A stretch of DNA of 64,000 nucleotides from Marifrigoribacter sp965178585 (GTDB taxonomy: Bacteria; Bacteroidota; Bacteroidia; Flavobacteriales; Flavobacteriaceae): the NCBI GenBank assembly GCA_965178585.1, contig OZ238267.1, positions 1,240,001-1,304,000 on the forward strand, in the 5' to 3' direction. Numbering within the stretch: position 1 is the stretch's first letter; the number at the start of each line of letters is the position of its first letter. The notes under the pieces are model-generated. The model had not been told where the DNA came from. It made no database searches and worked only from the letters and a program-made list of their open reading frames with translations. Shown one piece after another: positions 16,259-25,360 of this stretch. The position numbers and the translations under genes are program-made.

Positions 16259-18212
16259 CTGCAAGTGCTTTTTTACGTTTCAGTTCTCTTAAAAACACTA
16301 AAGCCTCTGCCATTCTTTTTTCCTTATGGTCAAATGCTTGAATATTGGGTTGTTCTCCTTTATTGTTTTTTACCCATTCTTTTATTTTAGGCCATAACAA
16401 AATGGCTTCTTCTTCTGTCATTTCAAATTTAGTAGACTGAATATGCTCGTCAATTAATTTTAAAACTTGTGTTGTTACTGATTTTGATAAGATTTCAAAT
16501 GCTTTTTGAAACGGATTTACTTTATCAATTAAGTCAATATGAATATCATCTATATTCACAAAACTTCCTGCCATTCTAATAAATTTCTTGTCGCCTTGTT
16601 CCTCAATTGTACTGTTTTTAATTACAGAATCTACAACTACGTGTTGCCTAACAGCTTCTACATCTTCTTCATTTAAATCGGGATAAACTTCTCTAATTAT
16701 TTTAGGAATTAAAACGGTATTTATAACCTCTGGCTCAATATTCCCTGGCATTGCTTTTAGCATTTGTGGGTCTTGTAATATTTTTGCCTTTAAATCATTT
16801 AAATCCGTTTCAATAATGTCTTCCGCTCTTTTAGAAGTAGGAAGTTTAAAACCTCTTATTTTAATGGTTTTGTCATCATCATCTTCATCATCATCTTCAT
16901 CTTTTTTGAGTTTGAATTTGAAGTTTGGAGCTAAAACTTGTTCCATTAATAATGATGCTGTAATCGCTTTCAACATATTATTTACAGATAATTTCACTTC
17001 TTCATCTTGTGCATCTGGTTGCGCAATTAAATTGGTGAATTGAGCGTGTGTTTTATTATTACTATCTCTTGTAGCTCTACCAATTATTTGAATAATTTCG
17101 GTTAAAGAACCTCTGTAACCTATGGTTAATGCGTGTTGACAATAAGGCCAGTCAAAACCTTCTTTTGCCATTCCTAAAGCTATAATGATATCTATATCCT
17201 CTGCCGATTTTATTTCACGCAAATAAGCACTTATTTTATCTCGTGATTTTGGATTATCATTTACTAAATCAGCAACTTTTAAAATCTTGCCTGTTTTTTG
17301 GCTTTTTATGTGTAAAACTCCTGTTTCTTCATCTTGAAATTCCAAATTTCCTAGAACGTCAATAATATGATTTACTTCTTCATATTTTTCTTTGGAAGAT
17401 TCTGCCGAATTTACACTTGGAATATGAATGATAGTTTTTTTGTTTTCATCTAATATTTCTGCCAAGGCAGACTGTTCTTTGTCAGGATGCTTTTTAAAAT
17501 ATTTACCTGTATAAAAATGATATCCAATTCCTAAAGATTTTAAAAACTCGTAGCCATTTAATTGTTGATAATAGGTGTATGTTACTTTCGTGAATTTTGC
17601 TTCATCTTCTGGCATTAAAACAGGAACACTATCTCCTCTAAAATACGAACCTGTCATTGCTACTATGTGAGCATCTGAATTTGCCATTATACTTTTTAGA
17701 ACTTGACCTAAAATATTATCACCTTCTGCTGAAACGTGATGAAATTCATCAATAGCAACTAAAGTATTATCTAGTTTTTTAACACCTAAACCATCAAAAG
17801 CAAAACGCAAAGTTGCGTGAGTACAAACTAAAATTTGTTCGTCAGAATCTAAAAAGTTTAAGAATGCCGTTACTTTACTCTTTTCTTTTCCTGGTGTGCA
17901 AAGGTTATATTTTGGATTTGGTTTCCAATCTGCAAAAAAACCGTATTTTTTTAAACCTGTTGAGCCAAAAGATGCACCAATTGATTTTTCAGGAACTGCA
18001 ACAATTACTTTTTTGAGACCTTGATTTTTCAGTTTATCTAAAGCAATAAACATTAATGCTCTTGATTTTCCTGATGCTGGAGGTGCTTTTAGCAATAAAT
18101 ATTGTGCGGTTCTGCCTTCATATGCTTTTTCTTGCATTTCTCGCATTCCTAGAGCATTGGTGCTTTTGCTGTTTCCTGTTTGGTCGTAATTTACGTGTAC
18201 TAAATTTGGCAT
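16251..18212 (-). CDS. DEAD/DEAH-type SF2 helicase of a restriction system
   Basis: 653 residues. Walker A APPASGKS at 43-50; Walker B DEFHH at 155-159; MTGSY as motif III; GMAKEGFDWP and QIIGRATRD as motifs V and VI in the second RecA domain. The pattern matches helicase/translocase subunits of restriction systems. A very acidic stretch (DEDDDEDDDDK) follows the motor domains. It sits 3 bp after the methyltransferase gene and overlaps the nuclease gene, which implies an operon and likely a complex. Confidence 0.87.
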   Translation of the reverse strand: MPNLVHVNYDQTGNSKSTNALGMREMQEKAYEGRTAQYLLLKAPPASGKSRALMFIALDKLKNQGLKKVIVAVPEKSIGASFGSTGLKKYGFFADWKPNPKYNLCTPGKEKSKVTAFLNFLDSDEQILVCTHATLRFAFDGLGVKKLDNTLVAIDEFHHVSAEGDNILGQVLKSIMANSDAHIVAMTGSYFRGDSVPVLMPEDEAKFTKVTYTYYQQLNGYEFLKSLGIGYHFYTGKYFKKHPDKEQSALAEILDENKKTIIHIPSVNSAESSKEKYEEVNHIIDVLGNLEFQDEETGVLHIKSQKTGKILKVADLVNDNPKSRDKISAYLREIKSAEDIDIIIALGMAKEGFDWPYCQHALTIGYRGSLTEIIQIIGRATRDSNNKTHAQFTNLIAQPDAQDEEVKLSVNNMLKAITASLLMEQVLAPNFKFKLKKDEDDDEDDDDKTIKIRGFKLPTSKRAEDIIETDLNDLKAKILQDPQMLKAMPGNIEPEVINTVLIPKIIREVYPDLNEEDVEAVRQHVVVDSVIKNSTIEEQGDKKFIRMAGSFVNIDDIHIDLIDKVNPFQKAFEILSKSVTTQVLKLIDEHIQSTKFEMTEEEAILLWPKIKEWVKNNKGEQPNIQAFDHKEKRMAEALVFLRELKRKKALADG

Positions 18213-18215
18213 ATT

Positions 18216-20912
18216 TTATAGTTTGGCTTTCTTCTTTCTTGTTTTTTTCTGCTTTGCAAAAAGCGTGTCTTTTTTTGTCATTTCTTCGTACTGCTTAAAC
18301 AAATACTCTAAACGCTCTGTATCGTTTTTAAAAGGTTGTAAACGATAGCATTGCTCAATTGCAGTATCTAATTCTTGATGTGCTTTTAGTAAACCTTTTG
18401 GCATAGTATCTGGATGGTACATTTGTGCAATTGTTTTACTTGGGTGTTTTGCTCTTTCGTCTAAAATGGCAAATACATATAAGTTTAGGTTTTCTTTTTG
18501 TTTTGTTGTTATTACAGGAAATGGGAACGTGTTGTAACATAATTTTGCAGAATAACGATAATCCGTTTTTAGTTTTCCTCCAACATTTTTAATCCAAACC
18601 ATATGCATACGAGACGATATAATACCAAAAATGTATGGTTCGGTATCATTTACGGTTTGTATAGAATTTAATGAAATATATGTGCTATCATAAATACCGC
18701 AAGGAATATAATCTCTGTTTTCTGAAGAAGTACAGGGAACAACAATTTGTTCATTTATACAACTATGTCTGTATCTAAATTGATGATTTCTAGATACTAA
18801 AGTTCTTGCTACATCACCACCATTAAGTCGAAACTGTTCAACGTTATCTACTCTTTTTCTAATTTCATTAAATGATAATGCATCTTCCAGGTCTTCATCT
18901 TCAATCCAAAAGCAGTAACGATTTATTCCTTTTAAAAATTCTTCGCCTCCAATTACTTTAAATATATATTTTTTAATACCATTATAATTATCGATTTTCT
19001 TCTTTTCTTCATCTTTAAATCTTAAAAAACCACCTTCTAAAGGCATATTTCCATAAGTCATAATTGGAAAATTAGAAATTGGTGTATTTCTTCCTGTAAC
19101 TACTATGTTTGGTGCGTCAACAAGATATGGGTTAATATTTTTTACTTCTTGTTTAAACCTATCTTTAAATAAATATTTAGATTGATTTGATGTGTTTCTT
19201 AAACCAACAATTATTACTGTAACACCAGCATTTCCTTTGGCATTGTTTGTCCATTTAAAAGATTGATAAGCAAAGTCAATTTCAATTTGTTCAGATAATA
19301 TTCTACTCCAAGTTATAGCTACTTGTTCTCCTTGACAGATTGAATTAGTTGAAACAAATGCACATCTTGCATTAAATTCTTTAATGAAATTTGCACCTTT
19401 ATAAAACCAAGCAGAAATGTAATCTAGGCTTTTGTAGTTTGTTTTAAAGACTAATTTTAAATCGTCTTTTTGTTCTTTATTTTGCTTTCTACTGCCGTAA
19501 TAAGGCGGATTTCCAATAATATAAACTTCATCTGTTTTAGAAATTGGGCAGGCTTTTTTCCAATCTTCTCTTGTTGCATTTCCGTGTGTTATTTGTCCTG
19601 CTTCTTTTAAAGGCAGAATAGGGTTAGACCTACCAAAATCAAATAAAGTATCTTCAAATACTCGGTTCATTTGGTGTTCTGCTAACCAAAGGGAAAGGAT
19701 TGCCATTTCGTGAGCAAAATCGTCTATTTCAATTCCGTAAAATTGTGAGAGTTGTATTTGTGTAAATTCCAAAGTTGGATTTGGACTTAAATCAATAATT
19801 TTTTCTAAAATTCTAATTTCCAACAAACGAATTTCTTTGTACGTAATAATCAAGAAGTTTCCGCTTCCACAAGCTGGGTCAAAAAACTTAATTTTTGATA
19901 ATCTTTTTATGAGTGTTCTTAATTGGTTTACTGTTTTAGCTTTTTCAAATTCTTCATAAAGTTCATCTAAAAACAAAGGTTTTATTAGTTTTAGAATGTT
20001 TTCTACTGACGTATAATGCATTCCTAAATCACTACGATAATCAGGAATTACCACAGCTTGAATCATTGAACCAAAAATATCTGGGTTGATATCTTTCCAT
20101 TGCAATTCGCCAAGGTCAATTAAGGTTTTTCTTGCCTTTGCTGTAAACGTTGGTGACTTTATTTGGTCTTTAAATAGACCTCCATTTACATATTCAAATT
20201 TTCTTAAATATTCAGGGAATTTTTCTGCATTTTCTGTATTTAAACGCTCAAATAATTCATCTAAAAAGGTATGTGTGTCTTTTCCGTTTTCGGCAGTATG
20301 TTGTACTAAAGTATTTGTAAAAATACTATCTTCTTTAAATATTTCTGTGTCTTCTGCAAAGAAGCAAAACAATAAACGAGATAAGAAAATATTAAGATTG
20401 TGAATACTTGCTTTTGAGTTATAAATCTGTGGATTTTCCTCAATTAGCAAATCGTATAACGAAGCCATTTTGTATGAAGCATTTCTATCTGCTTCATTAT
20501 CGTTTGTAGCGTTGTAAACTTCGCTTCCTGCTAATGGTAAAAAGAAATCGAAATAATTCGGTAAATCTTTTAATTCAATATCTAAATTATTACCGAGTTT
20601 GAGGTCTTTAGCAACTATTTGTTTATAATCTGTAACAATTGCAAATCTAGGTTTGTGTTTTGCAATTTGTTCTTCTTTTGCAATTTCCTCAATGCTACTC
20701 AACAATTTGTCAGATGCTTCTGCTTTAAAGAATATTTTCTTTTTGTATAAAATTTCTCCATCTGCTTTGGCAAAATTGTAATCGCCTTTTTTTAGTCGAG
20801 TTACAGAGGTTTTTGAAATTCCGTATGCAATTAACAAATCATAGACAAATTCCTCTTTTGAGAAGTTATCTATTAAGTTTTGAACGTTAGTTTTTATTTC
20901 GGTTGATTTCAT
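18216..20912 (-). CDS. MmeI-like class I DNA methyltransferase
   Basis: 898 residues with the MmeI-like layout. N-terminal region about 20-155 (FVYDLLIAYGISKTSVTRL; RFAIVTDYKQIVAKDLKL; YFDFFLPLAGSEVY) and a helical linker. SAM motif I FFDPACGSGNFL is at 343-354, catalytic NPPY at 468-471 (adenine-N6 type), and a target-recognition region follows. I see no convincing PD-(D/E)xK nuclease motif in the N-terminus, unlike true MmeI, so cleavage may be done by the GIY-YIG protein. It is the first large gene of the operon, preceded by a small Xre regulator. Confidence 0.85.
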   Translation of the reverse strand: MKSTEIKTNVQNLIDNFSKEEFVYDLLIAYGISKTSVTRLKKGDYNFAKADGEILYKKKIFFKAEASDKLLSSIEEIAKEEQIAKHKPRFAIVTDYKQIVAKDLKLGNNLDIELKDLPNYFDFFLPLAGSEVYNATNDNEADRNASYKMASLYDLLIEENPQIYNSKASIHNLNIFLSRLLFCFFAEDTEIFKEDSIFTNTLVQHTAENGKDTHTFLDELFERLNTENAEKFPEYLRKFEYVNGGLFKDQIKSPTFTAKARKTLIDLGELQWKDINPDIFGSMIQAVVIPDYRSDLGMHYTSVENILKLIKPLFLDELYEEFEKAKTVNQLRTLIKRLSKIKFFDPACGSGNFLIITYKEIRLLEIRILEKIIDLSPNPTLEFTQIQLSQFYGIEIDDFAHEMAILSLWLAEHQMNRVFEDTLFDFGRSNPILPLKEAGQITHGNATREDWKKACPISKTDEVYIIGNPPYYGSRKQNKEQKDDLKLVFKTNYKSLDYISAWFYKGANFIKEFNARCAFVSTNSICQGEQVAITWSRILSEQIEIDFAYQSFKWTNNAKGNAGVTVIIVGLRNTSNQSKYLFKDRFKQEVKNINPYLVDAPNIVVTGRNTPISNFPIMTYGNMPLEGGFLRFKDEEKKKIDNYNGIKKYIFKVIGGEEFLKGINRYCFWIEDEDLEDALSFNEIRKRVDNVEQFRLNGGDVARTLVSRNHQFRYRHSCINEQIVVPCTSSENRDYIPCGIYDSTYISLNSIQTVNDTEPYIFGIISSRMHMVWIKNVGGKLKTDYRYSAKLCYNTFPFPVITTKQKENLNLYVFAILDERAKHPSKTIAQMYHPDTMPKGLLKAHQELDTAIEQCYRLQPFKNDTERLEYLFKQYEEMTKKDTLFAKQKKTRKKKAKL

Positions 20913-20921
20913 TTACTTTTT

Positions 20922-21119
20922 TTATTCAGGTTTATTAGAAACTAACAATTCTTTGATGTCAACATTTAGAATTTCCGCAATTTTATATAAAACGTCTAAA
21001 CTCGGTTGTCTTTTATTTTGTGCATAAGAGTGTACCATATTGTAACTCTTTTCCAATTGTTCAGCCAACCAGATTTGTTTTATTCCTTTTTGTTCTAAAA
21101 CCTCTTTTATTCGATTCAT
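20922..21119 (-). CDS. Xre-family regulator of the restriction operon
   Basis: 65 residues, a single HTH: IKQIWLAEQLEKSYNMVHSY with the recognition helix, then NKRQPSLDVLYKIAEILNV. It lies 9 bp upstream of the methyltransferase start in the same direction, the classic place of a controller (C) protein that delays restriction until methylation is set. It is closely related to the Xre protein at 60133, which precedes a type I system. A perfect inverted repeat upstream (21167-21185) is a plausible operator. Confidence 0.85.
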   Translation of the reverse strand: MNRIKEVLEQKGIKQIWLAEQLEKSYNMVHSYAQNKRQPSLDVLYKIAEILNVDIKELLVSNKPE

Positions 21120-21166
21120 TTCGAATTTTTTTAATTCCGTTCACTAATGTAAATAAGATTTTTCAC

Positions 21167-21185
21167 ATACTCACTAAATGAGTAT
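21167..21185. promoter_or_regulatory. Likely operator of the Xre controller
   Basis: ATACTCA-CTAAA-TGAGTAT, a perfect 7-5-7 inverted repeat 48 bp upstream of the Xre start. A further half-like copy (TATGAGTG) follows at about 21202, as in two-site C-protein operators. Confidence 0.6.
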
Positions 21186-21213
21186 TAAAATTATCATTTC
21201 GTATGAGTGAGAG

Positions 21214-21283
21214 GTGGGAAAAGGCAAGCTCTTTTTGTTTTTGAGGCACGAAAAAAATAAAATGTGCTTGACTGTGCGTTGGC
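21214..21283. repeat. Second hairpin repeat, 5' edge of restriction cassette
   Basis: AAGCTCTTTTTGTTTTT and AAAAAAATAAAATGTGCTT pair around GAGGCACG, followed by gtgcgttggc. It is a direct-orientation partner of the copy at 14957-15040, so the MmeI-like operon is bracketed by the two. Confidence 0.68.
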
Positions 21284-21297
21284 TTTTCAGAGCTTGT

Positions 21298-21489
21298 GGC
21301 TAACGACCCGGCTATGCGTAGTGCGGGATTTGAAAAGCGGAGTTTTCAAATTTGCACGTAGCCAAGAGTTTATATTTTGTTTTTAAATTATTCATTAAAA
21401 ATACCAAATTAAAGTATTGGCGGACCTTATTAAATTTACTGACCTTTCGTTTAGCAGAAAACCCGCATTATGTATAGCCATTGTTGGCA
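21298..21489 (-). repeat. attC-like site of the 361-residue membrane protein cassette
   Basis: Arms ggctaacgacccggctatgc and gtatagccattgttggca. AAC-GACCC-GGCTATGCGTAGTGCGGG stands against AAC-AAT-GGCTATACATAATGCGGG. Ends 7 bp before the stop codon of the gene at 21497. Confidence 0.83.
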
Positions 21490-21496
21490 TTAGTAT

Positions 21497-22582
21497 TTAT
21501 TCCATTCTATTTAATTCAGTCGCACCTTGTATTGCTCCAATAGATTCAAAAACTTCATCTTGGTCTTGTTTTTCAGTCCAACCTTTTTTTGATAATTCAG
21601 TTCTTACTTGATTTTCTGTTTTCTCTTTTACAAAATGATAAACAGTAAAATCTACAACTTCCATTGGTATTCTATCAAGTTGATATGATGTTAGATTAGA
21701 TGCGAGTCGTAACATTCCAATAGCATAGGTAAAGCCTAATTGAAAAAGCCAACTTATGACTAAACCTATCCAACCGGTATTTAAAGATTTGATTGTTAAG
21801 CCACCTTCTAACCTTAATTTTATAAACTCTATAAAACCGATTGGTTCATAATTATTTTCATTAAGAATCATTTGGTATTGAAAATACTGATTTGAAACAT
21901 AAGTTATAACGACCATTCCAATTAAAATATAATTGAGTTTGTCGTAATCCGTATAATTACTAAACTTGATTAAATATTTTAATATAAACCCAATTGCAAT
22001 TGCAACACCAACTTCAAATAGTCCGATTATATATATACCTTTTACAGACAAAAAAGCAACTATGAAGCCCAATAGAAGTGCTGAAATTATTCCGCCAGTT
22101 ATTGGAATTATTATTTTTGGTTCTTCCCTTTTCTTAGGTTGTGGTAATGTTTCTGGGATTTCATAATCATCCCAATTATTTGCCTTTTCGGTTTCTGTTT
22201 CAAGTTCTTTTAATGATTCTCGGTCAAAACTTTTTTCTATTTCATTAAATACGTGGATAAATAGTTTCACTCTTTTTGAGTTTCTTCCATTATCCCACAT
22301 TTCATTTCCAAGAGAAAGACTTTTTACTTTTATTCTTCCAAAAGCAAAAGTAACTTCTATTTTTTCAGTCCAATTATTCCAATCTCCTTTTCTTTTTGCT
22401 TCAATTTGAGTTTCGTCTTGAAATACAATGTCCCATTCTAATTTCTCAAAAGTCTTTATAACAATTGGTGCAAAAACGGTTTTATTTAAACTTGTTTTTG
22501 TTTCTTCTTCATATTTTGGTGTCCATCCAAAACTATGCTTTTTCTTAATTGTCTTCTCGTATTTCTTTTGTTCTTCAGTCAT
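21497..22582 (-). CDS. Membrane protein of unknown function
   Basis: 361 residues. A soluble N-terminal half (about 1-140; HSFGWTPKYEEETKTSLNKT, WDIVFQDETQIEAKRKGDW) is followed by four or so hydrophobic segments (about 150-172, 176-195, 210-228 and 265-290) and a C-terminal cytoplasmic tail with a helical KKGWTEKQDQDEVFE motif. I do not recognise a family. Single-gene cassette with attC-like sites close on both sides (7 bp after the stop, 14 bp before the start), so it has no room for a long promoter of its own. Confidence 0.65.
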   Translation of the reverse strand: MTEEQKKYEKTIKKKHSFGWTPKYEEETKTSLNKTVFAPIVIKTFEKLEWDIVFQDETQIEAKRKGDWNNWTEKIEVTFAFGRIKVKSLSLGNEMWDNGRNSKRVKLFIHVFNEIEKSFDRESLKELETETEKANNWDDYEIPETLPQPKKREEPKIIIPITGGIISALLLGFIVAFLSVKGIYIIGLFEVGVAIAIGFILKYLIKFSNYTDYDKLNYILIGMVVITYVSNQYFQYQMILNENNYEPIGFIEFIKLRLEGGLTIKSLNTGWIGLVISWLFQLGFTYAIGMLRLASNLTSYQLDRIPMEVVDFTVYHFVKEKTENQVRTELSKKGWTEKQDQDEVFESIGAIQGATELNRME

Positions 22583-22595
22583 TTTTTATATTAAT

Positions 22596-22650
22596 GCCAA
22601 CGGTTAGTATAAAGGGCGTTTTAATGCCCTTTATACAATGTTGTATGCCG
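22596..22650 (-). repeat. Minimal attC-like site (55 bp)
   Basis: The shortest site in the array: gccaacggttagtataaag, an 11-bp perfect stem GTATAAAGGGC/GCCCTTTATAC, a 7-nt loop (gttttaa), then aatgttgtatgccg. The spacers are GGTTA on one side and ATT (same-strand sense) on the other. It shows which parts are essential, since nothing else is left. Confidence 0.88.
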
Positions 22651-22712
22651 TTTATTTCACTTTTTTATCACCTTCAGAATTCAATAGAGACCGCCAAACA
22701 GCAAATAGTCGT

Positions 22713-23819
22713 TTATTTTTCATTAGAAACTTCTTTCATAAAAGGTACAAGGCGGTAATCATCCTCAAATACTTTTTTTGACGGTTGATAATGACGTACA
22801 GCAATGTTGAATTCCTCGGATGGATTAGCAATCTCGATATTGTTAGGGGCATCCTCACCACAACCAAAACTTATCGTGAATGTTCCATCTGCATTTGCTT
22901 GAGCGGTATTAGAACTATAATTGGCAAGGTCATTAAACATAAAACCTTTCTTGTTATAAACTGTGATTGACCAAAATGCAAGATTTTCAGGATCCTCAAA
23001 TGTCAATTGATAGCAGCGATCTGCCGAATAGTTTCCTGATAATTCATAAATATTATCAACCATTTGCGCACCACCCCACCCAAGAGCAGCGCCTAATTCG
23101 TACTTCTCTTGAGTGAAAAGCTCATTAGATGAATCACGAGGGTCGGTGAACATACCTTTTAAAGCATCTACTCCGTCTCGCTCTATAACTGCAGGCATCT
23201 TAGCTTTTAAAGCATTCTCTACTTTGATGAATGATTCCTCATCTACTGGTGCTGCGGCAAATAAGTTATCTGAATTGGCGCTAATGCTCATTTTATCTTG
23301 AATTTCTTTTGCCTCAGCTTCGGTGAAAGTAGCATCTAAACGAACTACTACATAAAGATGTGTGCCAGTATGTGTAGTTAAGTTAAAGGTTCCTGCTCCA
23401 TATTGCATAGCTTGAATTCGGTGATCTTCGGTTACAGGTTGAATGGACATGTATTTTCCCTCAGGAATTTCGGGCATTGTAACGGATGCTCCTTTTGAAA
23501 CATCAACAATGGCAAATGAGTAGTATGTGTCTCGATTCATACGTACAACGGGTTGGTTATCGGTAGGGGTTAATTGGCGTTTGTGATTAAATTTATTTAC
23601 ACCTGCTAAATCTTGGTTCTTAAGGAATTGGCGTGATGTTTCGTCTGTAGGATACGTTTCGGGGGTAACTATTCTTCCATTGGTCGCGAAAAAAGCATCC
23701 TCAGTGGTCACCGTTTCTGATATTGCTGTTTGCTCTGTTTTTGTTGTTTCTTTCTTTTTGTTTGATTGGCAGCTTACTAATGCAATAATCATTGCTACTG
23801 CTAGGATTGTGTTTTTCAT
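22713..23819 (-). CDS. DUF1254/DUF1214-type lipoprotein
   Basis: 368 residues. Lipobox LVSC with Cys17, a Lys/Thr/Glu-rich linker, then a DUF1254-like part (PVVRMNRDTYYSFAIVDVSKG; GKYMSIQPVTEDHRIQAM; HLYVVVRLD) and a DUF1214-like C-terminus (NLAFWSITVYNKKGFMFND; FNIAVRHYQPSKKVFEDDY). It is shorter and only distantly related to the 478-residue copies at 7700 and 9323. The function of the family is unknown. Single-gene cassette. Confidence 0.85.
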   Translation of the reverse strand: MKNTILAVAMIIALVSCQSNKKKETTKTEQTAISETVTTEDAFFATNGRIVTPETYPTDETSRQFLKNQDLAGVNKFNHKRQLTPTDNQPVVRMNRDTYYSFAIVDVSKGASVTMPEIPEGKYMSIQPVTEDHRIQAMQYGAGTFNLTTHTGTHLYVVVRLDATFTEAEAKEIQDKMSISANSDNLFAAAPVDEESFIKVENALKAKMPAVIERDGVDALKGMFTDPRDSSNELFTQEKYELGAALGWGGAQMVDNIYELSGNYSADRCYQLTFEDPENLAFWSITVYNKKGFMFNDLANYSSNTAQANADGTFTISFGCGEDAPNNIEIANPSEEFNIAVRHYQPSKKVFEDDYRLVPFMKEVSNEK

Positions 23820-23879
23820 AATTTAAATTTTAATCATTTGAATTTACTTAGATATTCTTTTTTTAATTATTCGTAATGG

Positions 23880-24074
23880 CGTACAACGGTTAGTATAAGA
23901 AACGCAGGGCGGTTAAAAAGCACTTTCGTTTCGGTTTATTACTTAGCTAAATATAAATATTTTGCTTTTACTTTTCTCATAAAATGCCAAATTTTATATT
24001 TAGCGGACTTTGTTAATACTCACAGACCTTTGGATTTAGTACAAACGCCCTATGTTTTTTATACATTGTTACCT
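23880..24074 (-). repeat. attC-like site of the MvaI/BcnI cassette
   Basis: Arms gtacaacggttagtataag and ttttatacattgttacctg. AAC-GGTTA-GTATAAGAAACGCAGGGCG stands against AAC-AAT-GTATAAAAAACATAGGGCG. Confidence 0.84.
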
Positions 24075-24084
24075 GCTGGCTGTT

Positions 24085-24173
24085 TTCACGTTCTGCTTGT
24101 AGCGTTGGCGAGAAAGCTCTTTTAAATTTGTGAGGCACGAGCAAACTTTAAATGTGCTTGAACTTGCGTTGGA
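24085..24173. repeat. Second hairpin repeat, 3' edge of restriction cassette
   Basis: Nearly the same as 14957-15040 over the stretch AAGCTCTTTTAAATTTG-TGAGGCACGAG-CAAACTTTAAATGTGCTTG and the flanking tagcgttggc / acttgcgttgg. Lies between the attC-like site and the stop codon of the restriction gene. Confidence 0.72.
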
Positions 24174-24181
24174 TATCCCTG

Positions 24182-25360
24182 TTAAATTAGATTATAACTT
24201 TCACTAGGAGGAAACAATAATTCAATCCCTTTTGGTTTAATTTTAAATAACGGACCTTTTTCAACAACCTTTCCTTTTGAGTTCCTTTTTATTAAATGGT
24301 CAAGCGTTATAATTCCTTGGTCAATTAGTAAATCAAATTGAGAAGTTATTGGTTTTTTAGTATGTTCAACTAATTTATATTGAAAATGCTCACGATTATT
24401 TATTCTAGTACTTTCGGCTTCTACCCAAAATGTCTCTTTATGCTTTTCTTTTAATCGGCTATGTAATTTGTCTAAAGTCCAGACGACAAAATCACCAATC
24501 TCTGGTTTGTCTGAATTTTCTATTAATTGTTTTATGTCATTATCAATTCTAAGGTTTAAACCTTGGGAGTTTCTTGTGATTGCTGAAACTGTACAATATA
24601 ATTTGAAATCTTCTTCACGCTCATATCCAAAATTATTTAATATCTCTGCGGAACTTTTAAACTTGCTCAAACTCCAATCTGGCACTTGAGCAAATAGGTT
24701 TTTACGATTAGTTCTACTTTTTCTAAATGATTTTAATTCAATTCCTTTATAGTCTGGTTTTTTAGATGAATTTATATCAATTCCTAGCGCAGTTTCTAGT
24801 GTTCTTCCAACAGAAGTGTCAGCTTCTACCATTGAAGGAATTGGACCAGCACTTGCTATTTTTCTTAACATTCCTAAAAGTTCAAGTGCAATTTCATTTT
24901 CTGTATTATTAATCTCTCTAATTAAATCTTGTAATGGATTTTGAATAGAAGAATTTATTAAGGTTTCAATATCTAGTTGAGTAAGATTAAAAATCTGAAA
25001 ACTATCATCAAAATATGTAATTGCTATAATGTCATTCGCTTCTGAAATTTTCGTCATTTTGTAAAACCAAATTCTAGGGTCTCCATTTTTGGTTACTGGT
25101 CGGTATAGAGATGCTTGTGATTTTATTGTCTCAAACCCAGTATGTATAATTGTTGGAATTAGTATTTTATAATCTGGCCCTTGTTTTTGTTGCTCATAAT
25201 CGTGAATGTTTTCATTTTTTAAATAATTACGTACTGAACCAGTAGCGTCCATTATAGACTTTTTAAGTCCAGTTGTTGTTGGTTCAATTAAAGTAAGAGA
25301 AACTTGATTTTTAGTCAATAGTTTTATCTTGTGTTGTTCTAGTTCGGTTAGTTTTCTCAC
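24182..25360 (-). CDS. MvaI/BcnI-family restriction endonuclease
   Basis: 392 residues. Central signature: GPIPSMVEADTSVGRTLETA followed by LGI and PDYKGIELKSFRKSRTNRKN then LFAQVPDW. This has the D...ELK catalytic arrangement of the MvaI/BcnI family, monomeric type II enzymes cutting CC(W/S)GG-type sites; the site here is inference. Overlaps the methyltransferase gene by 4 bp (ATGA), so both are made together, methyltransferase first. The N-terminal 140 residues are an extension of unknown role. Confidence 0.85.
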   Translation of the reverse strand: MRKLTELEQHKIKLLTKNQVSLTLIEPTTTGLKKSIMDATGSVRNYLKNENIHDYEQQKQGPDYKILIPTIIHTGFETIKSQASLYRPVTKNGDPRIWFYKMTKISEANDIIAITYFDDSFQIFNLTQLDIETLINSSIQNPLQDLIREINNTENEIALELLGMLRKIASAGPIPSMVEADTSVGRTLETALGIDINSSKKPDYKGIELKSFRKSRTNRKNLFAQVPDWSLSKFKSSAEILNNFGYEREEDFKLYCTVSAITRNSQGLNLRIDNDIKQLIENSDKPEIGDFVVWTLDKLHSRLKEKHKETFWVEAESTRINNREHFQYKLVEHTKKPITSQFDLLIDQGIITLDHLIKRNSKGKVVEKGPLFKIKPKGIELLFPPSESYNLI

